The notes under the pieces were generated by a model. That model was not told where the DNA came from and did no database searches. It saw only the letters and a list, made by a program, of their open reading frames with translations. Both the position numbers and the translations under genes were made by a program. DNA of 64,000 nt from Bacillus nakamurai (lineage in GTDB: Bacteria > Bacillota > Bacilli > Bacillales > Bacillaceae): contig NZ_LSAZ01000002.1 of assembly GCF_001584325.1 (NCBI RefSeq), positions 124,001 through 188,000 of the forward strand, written 5' to 3'. Numbering within the stretch: position 1 is the stretch's first letter; each line of letters begins with the position of its first letter. This document shows positions 36,549 to 47,632 of the stretch, piece by piece.

Positions 36549-36579
36549 TCTTTCCTCCAGCTTTATAAAATATGTTTAT

Positions 36580-36608
36580 ACAATAAAGCGAGTCTATTTA
36601 TATGTCAA
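36580..36608 (-). promoter_or_regulatory. Promoter of bioY-yhfT-yhfS
   Basis: Reading the minus strand, TTGACA (36603-36608), 17 bases, TATTGT (36580-36585). The -35 hexamer is part of the BirA half-site. Confidence 0.75.
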
Positions 36609-36631
36609 CTTTATTTTATTATTAGTTAACA
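36603..36631 (-). promoter_or_regulatory. BirA operator of bioY-yhfT-yhfS
   Basis: TGTTAAC-N15-GTTGACA inverted repeat on the minus strand, fitting the Bacillus BirA consensus TGTTAACC-N14/16-GGTTAACA. It overlaps the -35 element, so BirA-biotinyl-AMP would block RNA polymerase. Confidence 0.85.
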
Positions 36632-36632
36632 T

Positions 36633-36668
36633 TAAAAAGACCAGCCTTGATAAAAAAGGCTGGTCTGT
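36633..36668 (-). terminator. hemAT terminator
   Basis: Stem AGACCAGCCTT / AAGGCTGGTCT with a loop of about 9 bases, followed on the minus strand by TTTTTAATG. Confidence 0.88.
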
Positions 36669-36674
36669 CTATTT

Positions 36675-39615
<2,941 letters not shown>

Positions 39616-39739
39616 GTCGGATACCTCCTCTGTTGTATATTCTTAATTTTTCCATTATGCGTCTATTCATACATGAAACAACCGTATAAGATGTTCAAAT
39701 TACTCATAATATAGTAATTAATGTAAAGGAGTGATCAGA

Positions 39740-40597
39740 TTGGCGAATCAAAAAAAGAAAACTTTACCGCCGCAGCATCAAAATCGGCAGCCCGGATTTG
39801 AATATGTAATGGATCCACGCCCCGTTTTTGATAAGCCGAAAGCGGCGAAAAAACTTGAAGGAAAAACAGCGATTATTACGGGCGGCGACAGCGGGATCGG
39901 ACGCGCCGTTTCCGTCTTATTTGCGAGAGAAGGCGCAAATGTCGTGATCGTATACTTTGATGAGTATCAGGATGCGGAAGAGACGAAGCAATATGTTGAA
40001 AAAGAAGGGGCTAAGTGCCTGCTCATAGCAGGTGATGTCGGAGAGGAGGCCTTCTGCAATGATGTCATTCGTCAGGCCAGCCAAGCCTTTCCTTCCATTG
40101 ACATCTTAGTCAACAACGCGGGGGAGCAGCACGTGCAGCCGGGAATTGAGAAAATCACAAGCCACCAGCTCATCAGAACGTTCCAAACGAATATTTTTTC
40201 GATGTTTTACTTAACAAAGGCCGGGCTGCCGCATTTAAAAAAAGGAAGTTCGATCATTAATACGGCTTCCATTACCGCCTATAAGGGCCATAAAACATTA
40301 ATCGACTATTCGGCAACAAAAGGAGCCATCGTTACCTTTACAAGGTCTCTTTCCCAATCATTGGTCAAACAGGGCATCCGGGTCAACGCGGTTGCTCCGG
40401 GTCCTATTTGGACGCCGCTTATTCCGGCGAGCTTTTCCGCAAAGGAAGTGGAGGTGTTCGGCTCAGACGTACCGATGGAACGCCCGGGCCAGCCGGTTGA
40501 AGTAGCACCGAGTTATCTATACTTAGCAAGCGATGATTCCACATACGTCACGGGACAGACGATTCACGTGAACGGCGGCACCATTGTGAATGGATAA
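39740..40597 (+). CDS. yhxC: Short-chain dehydrogenase YhxC
   Basis: 285-residue SDR with a 40-residue N-terminal extension ([17 protein letters not shown]). The NAD(P) motif is [10 protein letters not shown], the structural NNAG follows, and catalytic YSATK with the upstream serine in [11 protein letters not shown] is intact. TTG at 39740 with AAAGGAG eight bases upstream gives the family N-terminus MANQKKK; GTG at 39731 is inside the ribosome binding site. Relatives are general-stress/glucose-dehydrogenase-like proteins; substrate unknown. Confidence 0.9.
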   Translation: MANQKKKTLPPQHQNRQPGFEYVMDPRPVFDKPKAAKKLEGKTAIITGGDSGIGRAVSVLFAREGANVVIVYFDEYQDAEETKQYVEKEGAKCLLIAGDVGEEAFCNDVIRQASQAFPSIDILVNNAGEQHVQPGIEKITSHQLIRTFQTNIFSMFYLTKAGLPHLKKGSSIINTASITAYKGHKTLIDYSATKGAIVTFTRSLSQSLVKQGIRVNAVAPGPIWTPLIPASFSAKEVEVFGSDVPMERPGQPVEVAPSYLYLASDDSTYVTGQTIHVNGGTIVNG

Positions 40598-40600
40598 TAT

Positions 40601-40630
40601 AAAAAAGCCAATCCATATGGATTGGCTTAT
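40601..40630. terminator. Bidirectional terminator between yhxC and yhzC
   Basis: Stem AAGCCAATCC / GGATTGGCTT with a 4-base loop and an A-tract before it; the T-tract is better on the minus strand. Confidence 0.8.
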
Positions 40631-40860
40631 TCACTCTGTTTGAGTGCTGCATATTCTTTAGAAAGCGTAAGGAACGCTTCTTTATCTTTATTGTCAAGGG
40701 CTTTATTGATTTGGTTTGTCAGCATGGTGAGCCGACGCTTAAACAAGGATTCATCAAGCACCATTTGAATGTAAATATCGGCCATTGTCACATCGAATTC
40801 ATTTGTTTTTTGCGTGTTGCGGGACTTCATGAGCTCAGTGTACGATTTTTTCTCTTTCAT
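40627..40860 (-). CDS. yhzC: IDEAL-domain protein YhzC
   Basis: 77-residue helical protein. The C-terminal half (QINKALDNKDKEAFLTLSKE) matches the IDEAL domain of small Firmicute regulators. ATG at 40860 has GGGGG seven to ten bases upstream and gives MKEKKSYTELMKSR; the upstream methionine in frame has no ribosome binding site. It is divergent from comK with 306 bases between the starts, containing the comK control region. Function not established. Confidence 0.85.
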   Translation of the reverse strand: MKEKKSYTELMKSRNTQKTNEFDVTMADIYIQMVLDESLFKRRLTMLTNQINKALDNKDKEAFLTLSKEYAALKQSE

Positions 40861-41018
40861 AAAGAATCCCCCCAATGCCTTTTTTATAGTATATGGATAA
40901 CAACCGGAAAAATCAATTAATTTTTATAATTTTTAGACAACTAATACTTGGAAATATATCGACATATCCTGCAAAATGCCGAAAAAACGCAGAGTATAAT
41001 TTATGTGAAACTGACGAA

Positions 41019-41074
41019 AAAATGATATTTAAGTAGTATTTTATGACTAAAATATATCATTAAAAGATGATTTT
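41019..41074 (+). promoter_or_regulatory. ComK box (two AT-boxes) upstream of comK
   Basis: AT-box 1 AAAATGATATTTA (41019-41031) and AT-box 2 AAAAGATGATTTT (41062-41074; a perfect AAAA-N5-TTTT) are separated by 30 bases, close to the wide spacing I recall for the comK autoregulatory site. A -10-like TATAAA lies at 41130-41135 without a good -35, as expected for an activated promoter. Confidence 0.7.
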
Positions 41075-41166
41075 GGGCTATTTTCAAAAAAAGCCTGTCG
41101 TTTTCCGATTACAGATGATAGATTATTAGTATAAATTTTGAAAAAAAGGATTGGAGGCTGCACATC

Positions 41167-41745
41167 ATGTGCCAGAAAACACACGCACCCTTAGAAAGCT
41201 ATGAAGTAAACCGCTCAACAATCGCCGTCTTGCCGGAGGAAATAGACGGAAGAATGGGCTCAAAAATCATTGAAAAAGACTGCGTTCTTTATGTCAGCAT
41301 GAAGCCGATTCACATCATTGACAGAAGCTGCCGCTATTTCGGCTCCAGCTATGCGGGAAGAAAAGCGGGAACGTACGAAGCGATTAAAATTTCTCACAAA
41401 CCGCCGATCATGGTGGACCCTTCGAATCACATCTTTTTATTCCCTACCCTTTCTTCAACAAGGCCCCAATGCGGCTGGATCTCTCACGTGCACGTCAAAG
41501 ATTTCAAACCCACGGAATTCGACGACACGTCGGTCACTTTCTCAAACGGCAAAACAATGGAGCTTGAAGTGTCTTTTCATTCTTTCGAAAACCAGGTTTA
41601 CAGAACCGCCTATCTCAGAACCACCTTCCAAGACAGAATGGGCAGCCACATCCCGAAACGGCAGGAATTCATGCTGTACCCGAAGGAAGAGCGGACGCGG
41701 ATGATCTATGATTTTATTTTGCGGGAGCTGGGGGAGAGGTATTAA
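41167..41745 (+). CDS. comK: Competence transcription factor ComK
   Basis: 192-residue master activator of genetic competence, binding AT-box pairs in the minor groove. The sequence follows B. subtilis ComK closely through PLESYEVN, VLPEEIDG, DRSCRYFGSSYAGRKAGTY (split) and STRPQCGWISHVHVK to the C-terminal MIYDFILRELGERY. ATG with TTGGAGG upstream. No truncation, so competence control should be functional. It is followed by a G-rich stem terminator. Confidence 0.96.
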   Translation: MCQKTHAPLESYEVNRSTIAVLPEEIDGRMGSKIIEKDCVLYVSMKPIHIIDRSCRYFGSSYAGRKAGTYEAIKISHKPPIMVDPSNHIFLFPTLSSTRPQCGWISHVHVKDFKPTEFDDTSVTFSNGKTMELEVSFHSFENQVYRTAYLRTTFQDRMGSHIPKRQEFMLYPKEERTRMIYDFILRELGERY

Positions 41746-41770
41746 AGAGAGATGTGATGCGGAGGGACAG

Positions 41771-41797
41771 GCCCTTTCCTTTTGGGGAGGGCTTTTT
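41771..41797 (+). terminator. comK terminator
   Basis: GCCCTTTCC / GGGGAGGGC stem with two G-U pairs, then five T residues. Confidence 0.75.
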
Positions 41798-41918
41798 CAA
41801 CGGTTTTTGTTCTATCAGACGCTTGATAGAAAGTAAGAATAAAACAGCAACATATCAAAAGCGTCCCTCCCAGCTTATGTGTTAAAACGAAGTGACGGCT
41901 TTACGAGGAGGGTCCGGT

Positions 41919-42836
41919 ATGGATGAAAATCAATTAAATGAAAATATCATGCTGATCAATCTTCCGTCAGCATTTGATTTCAAAGCAAATCTTGGCTATT
42001 TAATGCGTGAAAAAAATGAGTGTATGTTTCACATTGAAGGAGACACAATCACACGGGTCATTGCCGTGGGAGACATTCGGTCGTTAGTGCAGATCAGCGC
42101 AAATGATCAGAATCAATTAGCCGTTCATTTTCTGAAGGGAACGAGGCCTGAAGAAGAGCGGCACCGGGATCTCATTAAGGCCTATATGAAAGAGTGGTTT
42201 GATCTCGACAACGATCTTACCCCTTTTTACGAAATGGCAAAAAACGATCCGCTGCTGAAGAAACCGATTGAGGATTTTTATGGGCTGCGTCATGTGGGGA
42301 TTCCTGATTTGTTTGAGGCTTTGTGCTGGGGCGTCATCGGCCAGCAGATAAATTTAACATACGCTTACACTTTAAAAAGAAGATTTGTTGAAAAATTTGG
42401 TGAAGCGATGGAGCGGGATTCAAAGACATACTGGATGTTTCCGACATTCGATAAGATCGCCAAACTCACAACGGAAGACTTTGCGGATATGAAAATGACG
42501 GTAAAGAAAAGTGAATATATCATCGGCATCGCCCGGTTAATGGCTGACGGGGAATTGTCTAAAGATCTATTAATGAACATGAAAGATTTCAAACGCGCGG
42601 AAAAAAGTTTGATAAAGATTCGCGGCATTGGCCCATGGACGGCTAACTATGTATTAATGCGCTGCCTCCGTTTTCCGAATGCCTTTCCGATTGATGATGT
42701 CGGATTAATCAATTCCATAAAAACATTGGCAGGCATGGACAGAAAACCGACAAAAGAAGAAATAACGAAATACGCTGCGCCTTGGAGGAATTGGGAGTCC
42801 TATGCCACGTTTTATTTGTGGCGGGTGCTTTATTGA
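41919..42836 (+). CDS. AlkA-like DNA-3-methyladenine glycosylase
   Basis: 305-residue HhH-GPD base-excision glycosylase removing alkylated purines. The helix-hairpin-helix IRGIGPWTANYVLMR and the catalytic aspartate in FPIDDVGLINSI are clear, as is GVIGQQINLTYAYTLKRRF. ATG at 41919 has GAGGAGGG upstream. Similar to B. subtilis AlkA, but that gene lies in the ada operon there, so this copy at comK is either a paralogue or a transferred gene. It shares a bidirectional terminator with the next gene. Confidence 0.9.
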   Translation: MDENQLNENIMLINLPSAFDFKANLGYLMREKNECMFHIEGDTITRVIAVGDIRSLVQISANDQNQLAVHFLKGTRPEEERHRDLIKAYMKEWFDLDNDLTPFYEMAKNDPLLKKPIEDFYGLRHVGIPDLFEALCWGVIGQQINLTYAYTLKRRFVEKFGEAMERDSKTYWMFPTFDKIAKLTTEDFADMKMTVKKSEYIIGIARLMADGELSKDLLMNMKDFKRAEKSLIKIRGIGPWTANYVLMRCLRFPNAFPIDDVGLINSIKTLAGMDRKPTKEEITKYAAPWRNWESYATFYLWRVLY

Positions 42837-42843
42837 GTGATTG

Positions 42844-42869
42844 AAAAACCCTTCAAAGAAAGGGTTTTC
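42844..42869. terminator. Bidirectional terminator after the glycosylase gene
   Basis: Stem AAAACCCTT / AAGGGTTTT with a loop of about 6 bases; it runs into the stop codon of the convergent flavoprotein gene. Confidence 0.85.
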
Positions 42870-43419
42870 AACTGTTTTCCCCATGAACCGTACGTCCCGG
42901 ATAGAATTTCTTTTGCTCATCAAGTGCATTTTCTTTTGCGGTTATATCGTGAGGTTTGATTTTCCATACGGCGGTTTTGCTGCCTAAGGAAGAACGGTAT
43001 TTTTCTACGTGTGTTTTTGAAAGGGGAGTCTGATAATAGTTCGGTACATATTTATCAAGCATCGCCTGCATCACGGCGGTTGCTTCGTCTGCGTCCGTGA
43101 CCATCTCAACAGTTCCCCCGGCGACGACGCTCATATAAGCAGTGTCTGTTTTTGCCGGAATGGGGCTGACCAAAGTCCCGTAATGTTCGCTTACAGTAAA
43201 GCAGGCTTTCGGGTTGGTTTGAATGATGCCGATTTTTCTGCCTTCAGACGCTCCATGGAAAAAAAAGCACCCATCCTTCCATATAAAATTTAAAGGGATA
43301 ACATAAGGTGTATCCTGATCTGCCAATCCGAGATACCCGATCTGGGTCTTCGTTAAAAAATCATCAATGCGCGTCTGATCTGTACATTTTTTGTAGGATG
43401 CCCGTACATATGGTTTCAT
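42868..43419 (-). CDS. PNPOx-fold FMN-binding protein (NimA-like)
   Basis: 183-residue protein of the pyridoxamine-phosphate-oxidase-like split-barrel family. The N-terminal block (RIDDFLTKTQIGYLGLADQD), PYVIPLNFIWKDGCFFFHGA and the EGRKIGIIQTNPKACFTV run are typical of the NimA/YwrF-type flavin reductases. Divergent from a MocR-family regulator 103 bases away, which probably controls it. The substrate is unknown; a role in vitamin B6 or flavin metabolism is inferred only from the regulator type. Confidence 0.85.
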   Translation of the reverse strand: MKPYVRASYKKCTDQTRIDDFLTKTQIGYLGLADQDTPYVIPLNFIWKDGCFFFHGASEGRKIGIIQTNPKACFTVSEHYGTLVSPIPAKTDTAYMSVVAGGTVEMVTDADEATAVMQAMLDKYVPNYYQTPLSKTHVEKYRSSLGSKTAVWKIKPHDITAKENALDEQKKFYPGRTVHGENS

Positions 43420-43435
43420 GTAATCTCTCTCCTCA

Positions 43436-43461
43436 TCTATAGGTTATAATGATTGTATAGA
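43436..43461. promoter_or_regulatory. Inverted repeat in the flavoprotein-MocR divergent promoter
   Basis: TCTATA-N14-TATAGA between the divergent starts. It lies over a TATAAT-like sequence and is a candidate binding site for the MocR regulator. Confidence 0.5.
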
Positions 43462-43522
43462 AACACTGTCCGTTCTAAAAGAGACAAATTTGATAAAATG
43501 GATGGGGTCAGATGGAGGTCCT

Positions 43523-44938
43523 ATGTTAGAATTTACTCCTTTATTAGTGAAGACAAACAGAATTCCGATTTACGTGCAATTGTATCAGTACATCAAGCAA
43601 AAAATAGAAGACGGCGATATTCCGGAAGGAGCGCTTCTCCCTTCCATCCGGTATTTATCTGAGCACCTGCATATCAGTAAAAATACAGTTGAAAACGCGT
43701 ATCAGCAATTAGCAGCGGAAGGGTATGCGGAAAGCAAGCCGAGAAGCGGGCTGGTTGTCCTCCCCTTAGAGCAGCCTGTTGCTTTGCCCTCTTTCCGAAA
43801 ACCTGAGCAAATGCCAAAACCGGCTGAAAATGAGAAAGACAATATCATCTGTGACTTCCGGTACGGTGACATTGATGCGGAGTCATTTCCGCTGCAGACG
43901 TGGAAACGGTGTTTAAACAAAGCGCTGACGGATGACCCGGAACAGTTATTGCTGTCCAATCAGGGAAAAGGAGATATCGGCCTCCGAACTGAATTATCAG
44001 GCCATTTGTTTCAGGCGAGGGGGCTTCAGTGTTCCCCGGAGCAAATCATCATCTGTTCCGGCACTCAAAACGCCCTCAGTCTCATGATTCAATTGCTTTC
44101 TTTTAAAGATCGCACCATCGCCATGGAGAACCCGGGGTATGCGGGAGCCAGGTCTGTTTTTATCAATCATGGCTGGAACGTGAAGCCGATTCGCCTGGAA
44201 CAGGATGGTATCGATACCCTGCAGCTTCAACAGATGAAGGCAAAAGCGGTCTATATTACGCCCTCTCATCAATTTCCGTATGGCATGGTGCTGCCGATTC
44301 AAAAGCGCCTATCCTTATTGGAATGGGCAGACCTGCATGACAGTTACATTATCGAAGATGACTATGACAGTGAATTCCGATATCAGGGCCAGCCGATTCC
44401 TTCATTAAAGGCTTTGGACGCAAAAGACAATGTCATTTACTTGGGGACATTTTCTAAATCATTTTTGCCGACCGCACGGTTAAGCTGCATCGTCCTGCCC
44501 CAAAGGCTGCTTGAAGTGTACGGCCGGAAATTCATCCATTACAGCCAATCGGCTTCACCAATGATTCAAAAGGCATTATATCTATTTATGAAAGAAGGAT
44601 ATTTTAAAAGCCATGTCCGTAAAATGAGAAAAATATATCAGAAAAAGCACCAAACCTTGATTCAGGCATTACACAAACAGATGGGCGGGCACATTGAAAT
44701 CATCGGACAAAAAGCGGGGCTGCATTTGTTGGTAAACGTGAAGGACAGGTCTGCGGCAGAACTGGTGGATAAAGCACAAGCAGCCGGTGTCAGGGTGTAT
44801 GATACATCTTCATATTGGATCAATCGTGAGGAGGCTGAATCATCATTGGTTATCCTCGGCTTCGGCGGACTTTCAGAGGAGAAAATTGAGGAAGGAATTT
44901 CTCTGCTTCGGGGAGCGTGGTTTGCGAGCGGGCAGTAA
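43523..44938 (+). CDS. MocR-family (GntR-aminotransferase) regulator
   Basis: 471 residues. The N-terminal GntR winged helix (about 12-80: IYVQLYQYIKQKIEDG, LPSIRYLSEHLHISKNTVENAYQQL) is fused to a fold-type I aminotransferase domain (about 105-471). The PLP lysine lies in YLGTFSKSFLPTARL and the phosphate/pyridine block in YIIEDDYDSEFRY. ATG at 43523 has GGAGG four bases before TCCT. It divergently faces a PNPOx-fold gene, the arrangement of PdxR-like local regulators. Effector probably PLP or an amino compound (inference). Confidence 0.9.
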   Translation: MLEFTPLLVKTNRIPIYVQLYQYIKQKIEDGDIPEGALLPSIRYLSEHLHISKNTVENAYQQLAAEGYAESKPRSGLVVLPLEQPVALPSFRKPEQMPKPAENEKDNIICDFRYGDIDAESFPLQTWKRCLNKALTDDPEQLLLSNQGKGDIGLRTELSGHLFQARGLQCSPEQIIICSGTQNALSLMIQLLSFKDRTIAMENPGYAGARSVFINHGWNVKPIRLEQDGIDTLQLQQMKAKAVYITPSHQFPYGMVLPIQKRLSLLEWADLHDSYIIEDDYDSEFRYQGQPIPSLKALDAKDNVIYLGTFSKSFLPTARLSCIVLPQRLLEVYGRKFIHYSQSASPMIQKALYLFMKEGYFKSHVRKMRKIYQKKHQTLIQALHKQMGGHIEIIGQKAGLHLLVNVKDRSAAELVDKAQAAGVRVYDTSSYWINREEAESSLVILGFGGLSEEKIEEGISLLRGAWFASGQ

Positions 44939-44966
44939 AAAAACAACCCTGAGGAGGGTTGTTTTT
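44938..44966. terminator. Bidirectional terminator after the mocR gene
   Basis: Stem AAAACAACCCT / AGGGTTGTTTT with a 4-base loop and T-run. Confidence 0.9.
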
Positions 44967-44968
44967 GA

Positions 44969-46180
44969 TTAAAAGTAATCTGAGAAATAAGGGGTTTGTG
45001 TTTCTAACAGGTCTTCGATTAATTCCAATGTGCCAAGGCTGCATTCCAGCCGGCCTATCCGGTGAAGATATTCAGGTTTCCGATAAGCAAATAATAAGGC
45101 TGTCATCGTTTGTATATCCGCTTTCGCTGTTTCAGGATCTCCGCCTCGCTTTAAAACCCCTTTCCCTTCAGGGGAGATTTCGACGGTAAAGACACCTTGA
45201 TTCCATTCAAGCAGCGGATCGTCTAATGTAAACGTCCATGACCGTTTCTCTTTTTGCGGTTTGAAAGGATACTGATTCATAAACTGTTCAATATCAACAA
45301 TACGGGCCATAAAGTAAGGAGAAATCGTTTCCTTAATCTCGGCATCTTCTAACAGAAAGGCAATCGGTTCATTAGAATAATTATTACCCACGACTTTTGT
45401 GACCATAGAGAAATGGGCAGATATAAAGTTCCACAAACCTCTTCGCGCCTCTTCATTCACATAAACCATTTCTTTAATATGAAAAATTTCATCCGCAATC
45501 CAATAAAGCACATACCCGTTCGCTTGTCTGGATTGGTCATAATAAACCGCTGCTGTGAGGTCATCTAAATCCCAGCGCCAATATTCATCCCATGCTAAAT
45601 CATTCCTGATCATGGCGGCATGGTTTTGGTGCGCGAAGCGGCTGTAGACTTCCTTGATCACCTCATGATCCGGATCTACGCGCTCAACTTCACCCAAAAC
45701 CGTTCTCATTTTCGGAAGCTGAAAATCTTTCACTTCAAAGGTCATTTTATCGCTTATGATTTCCCAGCCTTTTCGTCTGTAGTAAGGAATTGAGTAAGGG
45801 AAGAGGTAGGAAACGGATTGTCCCCGCTCCCGCATATCGACTAAAGCTTTATATAACAGTTTGGCCATTAATCCCATATTGGCGTATTCGGGATAAGTCC
45901 CGACTCCCGTCACGCCGCCCATTTCATACGTTTTATTAAAAATTCGCACTTGGAAAGGGTATACCGCAACTTGTGAAACCAGTTTATCTTTATCAAACCA
46001 TCCTAATACGTGTGCTTGTTCCAATACAGGAAGTTTCGCAGACACAATCTCTGGTTCCTTCCAGCCCACTTCATGCAAATTACTGTTCGTTACTTGGAAA
46101 ACATACCGCAACAGCTGGTTAAACTGTTGTAAATGTTTCGTTTCAACTTTCTTCAATTCAAGCCTTTTTTCTCTGCTCAT
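44969..46180 (-). CDS. Eis-family GNAT N-acetyltransferase
   Basis: 403 residues with the Eis architecture: an N-terminal GNAT domain (acetyl-CoA segment VTGVGTYPEYANMGLMAKLL, about 89-108), a second degenerate GNAT-like domain (about 150-290) and a C-terminal sterol-carrier-like domain ending in the carboxyl group used in catalysis (QTPYFSDYF). Eis enzymes acetylate amines, including aminoglycosides; the substrate here is unknown. ATG start. Not part of the corresponding B. subtilis 168 region as I recall it. Confidence 0.87.
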   Translation of the reverse strand: MSREKRLELKKVETKHLQQFNQLLRYVFQVTNSNLHEVGWKEPEIVSAKLPVLEQAHVLGWFDKDKLVSQVAVYPFQVRIFNKTYEMGGVTGVGTYPEYANMGLMAKLLYKALVDMRERGQSVSYLFPYSIPYYRRKGWEIISDKMTFEVKDFQLPKMRTVLGEVERVDPDHEVIKEVYSRFAHQNHAAMIRNDLAWDEYWRWDLDDLTAAVYYDQSRQANGYVLYWIADEIFHIKEMVYVNEEARRGLWNFISAHFSMVTKVVGNNYSNEPIAFLLEDAEIKETISPYFMARIVDIEQFMNQYPFKPQKEKRSWTFTLDDPLLEWNQGVFTVEISPEGKGVLKRGGDPETAKADIQTMTALLFAYRKPEYLHRIGRLECSLGTLELIEDLLETQTPYFSDYF

Positions 46181-46378
46181 TCTGTTCGCTCCTACATCAA
46201 TAGATAATCAGGGCTGCACCATAAAATGACTGAACGTCAATCATTTTTGGAGGTGCATGATCATATTTTAACAATATTTTCATCGTTTCATGCAATCTTC
46301 AACAATGCGGCATCAGAACATGAAAACGATTTACATAAAGTGTACATGAAAATCTTCCGCAATTCCAATGATTCAGTG

Positions 46379-46407
46379 AAACGCACGGCCATATGAGCCG
46401 TGCGTTT
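46379..46407. terminator. Stem-loop after the yrpD-like gene
   Basis: Perfect 11-base stem AAACGCACGGC / GCCGTGCGTTT with a 7-base loop, 8 bases past the stop. The T-tract is short, so it may act as a weak terminator or an mRNA 3' stabiliser. Confidence 0.6.
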
Positions 46408-46414
46408 AAAATGT

Positions 46415-47128
46415 TTATTTGACGACAGACATATTGACGCTGTTGCCGGAGACTGTCACTTTGGCAAAGTCTTGCGTATCGATGACGGGTGTGACCGCTT
46501 TGTTGTCGATGGTGATGTTTGTAAATGATGTCGAGAAGTTTGATTTGATAGCAGGGCGCTGATCTTCCGATGTCACGGCAACGGTTGCGAGCGTTTTCCA
46601 TTTTGAGATGGCGCCGACGTTTGTTTGGCTGATTTCTGAGATGATGCGGCCGCTGTATCCGTCATTGTTCGTGCCCCAGTATGTTGCGCGGGTATTACCG
46701 TTAAGGTTTTTGTAAATTGTCAGCTGCACGGTGCTGCCGGGACGGAAGCCTTTCGTATAAGTGAATTGGCTTTCTCCTTCAAGGTACCGGACCTCGCTCT
46801 GACCTTTAGAACCGACTTTCATAATCGGTTTCCATACGTTATACTTCTCACTGTATTGAAGCCCGATATCGGCTTCTGTGCCTCCGGTAAAGCCGGAATA
46901 AATATAGGCTGTTCCATTTGACACCTGAATGGAGCTTGGCAGCTGAATTTTCGTGACGAGAATGGACCCGGTGCTGTTCAGGTAGGCCCTTCCGCCGATT
47001 CCTTTACTGAGCTGAGCCGCCGCTTCCGCCGTTTTTGGGCTGATAAGCCCCGGTATATCCGCCGAACATGTGCCAAAAAGAACGGTTACAGTGAGCGCGC
47101 CCGCAAGCAGCCCTTTTTTGATCATCAT
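46415..47128 (-). CDS. Secreted YrpD-like protein
   Basis: 237 residues. A signal peptide of about 35 residues ([20 protein letters not shown]...) ends near the TAEAAAQ cleavage site. The mature part is rich in Ser, Thr, Gly and Asn, with beta-strand pattern ([39 protein letters not shown]). It closely resembles B. subtilis YrpD, an uncharacterised secreted protein found at another chromosomal site in 168. ATG at 47128 is chosen for its AGGAGGAG. A perfect 12-base palindrome lies 26 bases upstream. Confidence 0.85.
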   Translation of the reverse strand: MMIKKGLLAGALTVTVLFGTCSADIPGLISPKTAEAAAQLSKGIGGRAYLNSTGSILVTKIQLPSSIQVSNGTAYIYSGFTGGTEADIGLQYSEKYNVWKPIMKVGSKGQSEVRYLEGESQFTYTKGFRPGSTVQLTIYKNLNGNTRATYWGTNNDGYSGRIISEISQTNVGAISKWKTLATVAVTSEDQRPAIKSNFSTSFTNITIDNKAVTPVIDTQDFAKVTVSGNSVNMSVVK

Positions 47129-47153
47129 TTTTCTCCTCCTGAAATCATAGTTA

Positions 47154-47165
47154 GATAGCGCTATC
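47154..47165 (-). promoter_or_regulatory. 12-bp perfect palindrome upstream of the yrpD-like gene
   Basis: GATAGCGCTATC, located between a TATAAT-like -10 element (minus strand, near 47172-47177) and the ribosome binding site, where a repressor could block transcription. Regulator unknown. Confidence 0.55.
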
Positions 47166-47321
47166 ATCATACATTATAAAAATATTCTGGAAGAAATTCC
47201 ATATAGAAGGTGCCGGGGAAAGCCTATTTGAATCTTTTTACCTATTTATCTTGTAAATGGTTATTATTTGAATTATGATATGTTCAGTAATACGACATTT
47301 ACATAACGGGGGATGACAGAG

Positions 47322-47591
47322 ATGAAAAAGACGGCAGCCGTGCTTTTGTCTTTAGGTCTGGTGTTCAGCTGTTCTTACGGAGCGGGGCAAAAAGCAGAGG
47401 CAAAAACAAAGGTTAAAACGTATCAAAACTGCAAAGCGCTGAATAAGGTGTACAAAGGCGGAGTGGCCCGTACATCTAAAGTGAAAAACAAGGGCGGAAA
47501 AACAAAGTACAAGCCGTACGTGTCAAAAGCGCTTTACGATGCCAATCGAAAGCTTGATCGGGATAAAGATTATATCGCATGTGAGAAATAA
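47322..47591 (+). CDS. yhjA: Secreted excalibur-domain protein YhjA
   Basis: 89 residues. Signal peptide about 1-25 (KKTAAVLLSLGLVFSCSYGAG, cleavage near AEA), then a basic linker and an excalibur calcium-binding motif at the C-terminus (NRKLDRDKDYIACEK, with the DxDxDxxxCE pattern; partner Cys in YQNCKALN). ATG at 47322 is preferred over ATG 47313, which is too close to the GGGGGAT ribosome binding site. The position before yhjB fits yhjA of B. subtilis. Confidence 0.82.
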   Translation: MKKTAAVLLSLGLVFSCSYGAGQKAEAKTKVKTYQNCKALNKVYKGGVARTSKVKNKGGKTKYKPYVSKALYDANRKLDRDKDYIACEK

Positions 47592-47598
47592 AAAAAAC

Positions 47599-47628
47599 AA
47601 GGCCCTTTATAAGGGGCCTTATTTTTTT
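47599..47628. terminator. Terminator between yhjA and the YbjQ-type gene
   Basis: AAGGCCCC-type stem (AAGGCCCTTTATAAGGGGCCTT) followed by a T7 run; an A-tract upstream makes it usable from both sides. Confidence 0.88.
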
Positions 47629-47632
47629 GAGA

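Noticed and set aside
40627-41166. Riboswitch or tRNA in the yhzC-comK gap
   Set aside because: No conserved riboswitch core, T-box or cloverleaf was recognised; the region is explained by the comK control sites and the yhzC promoter.
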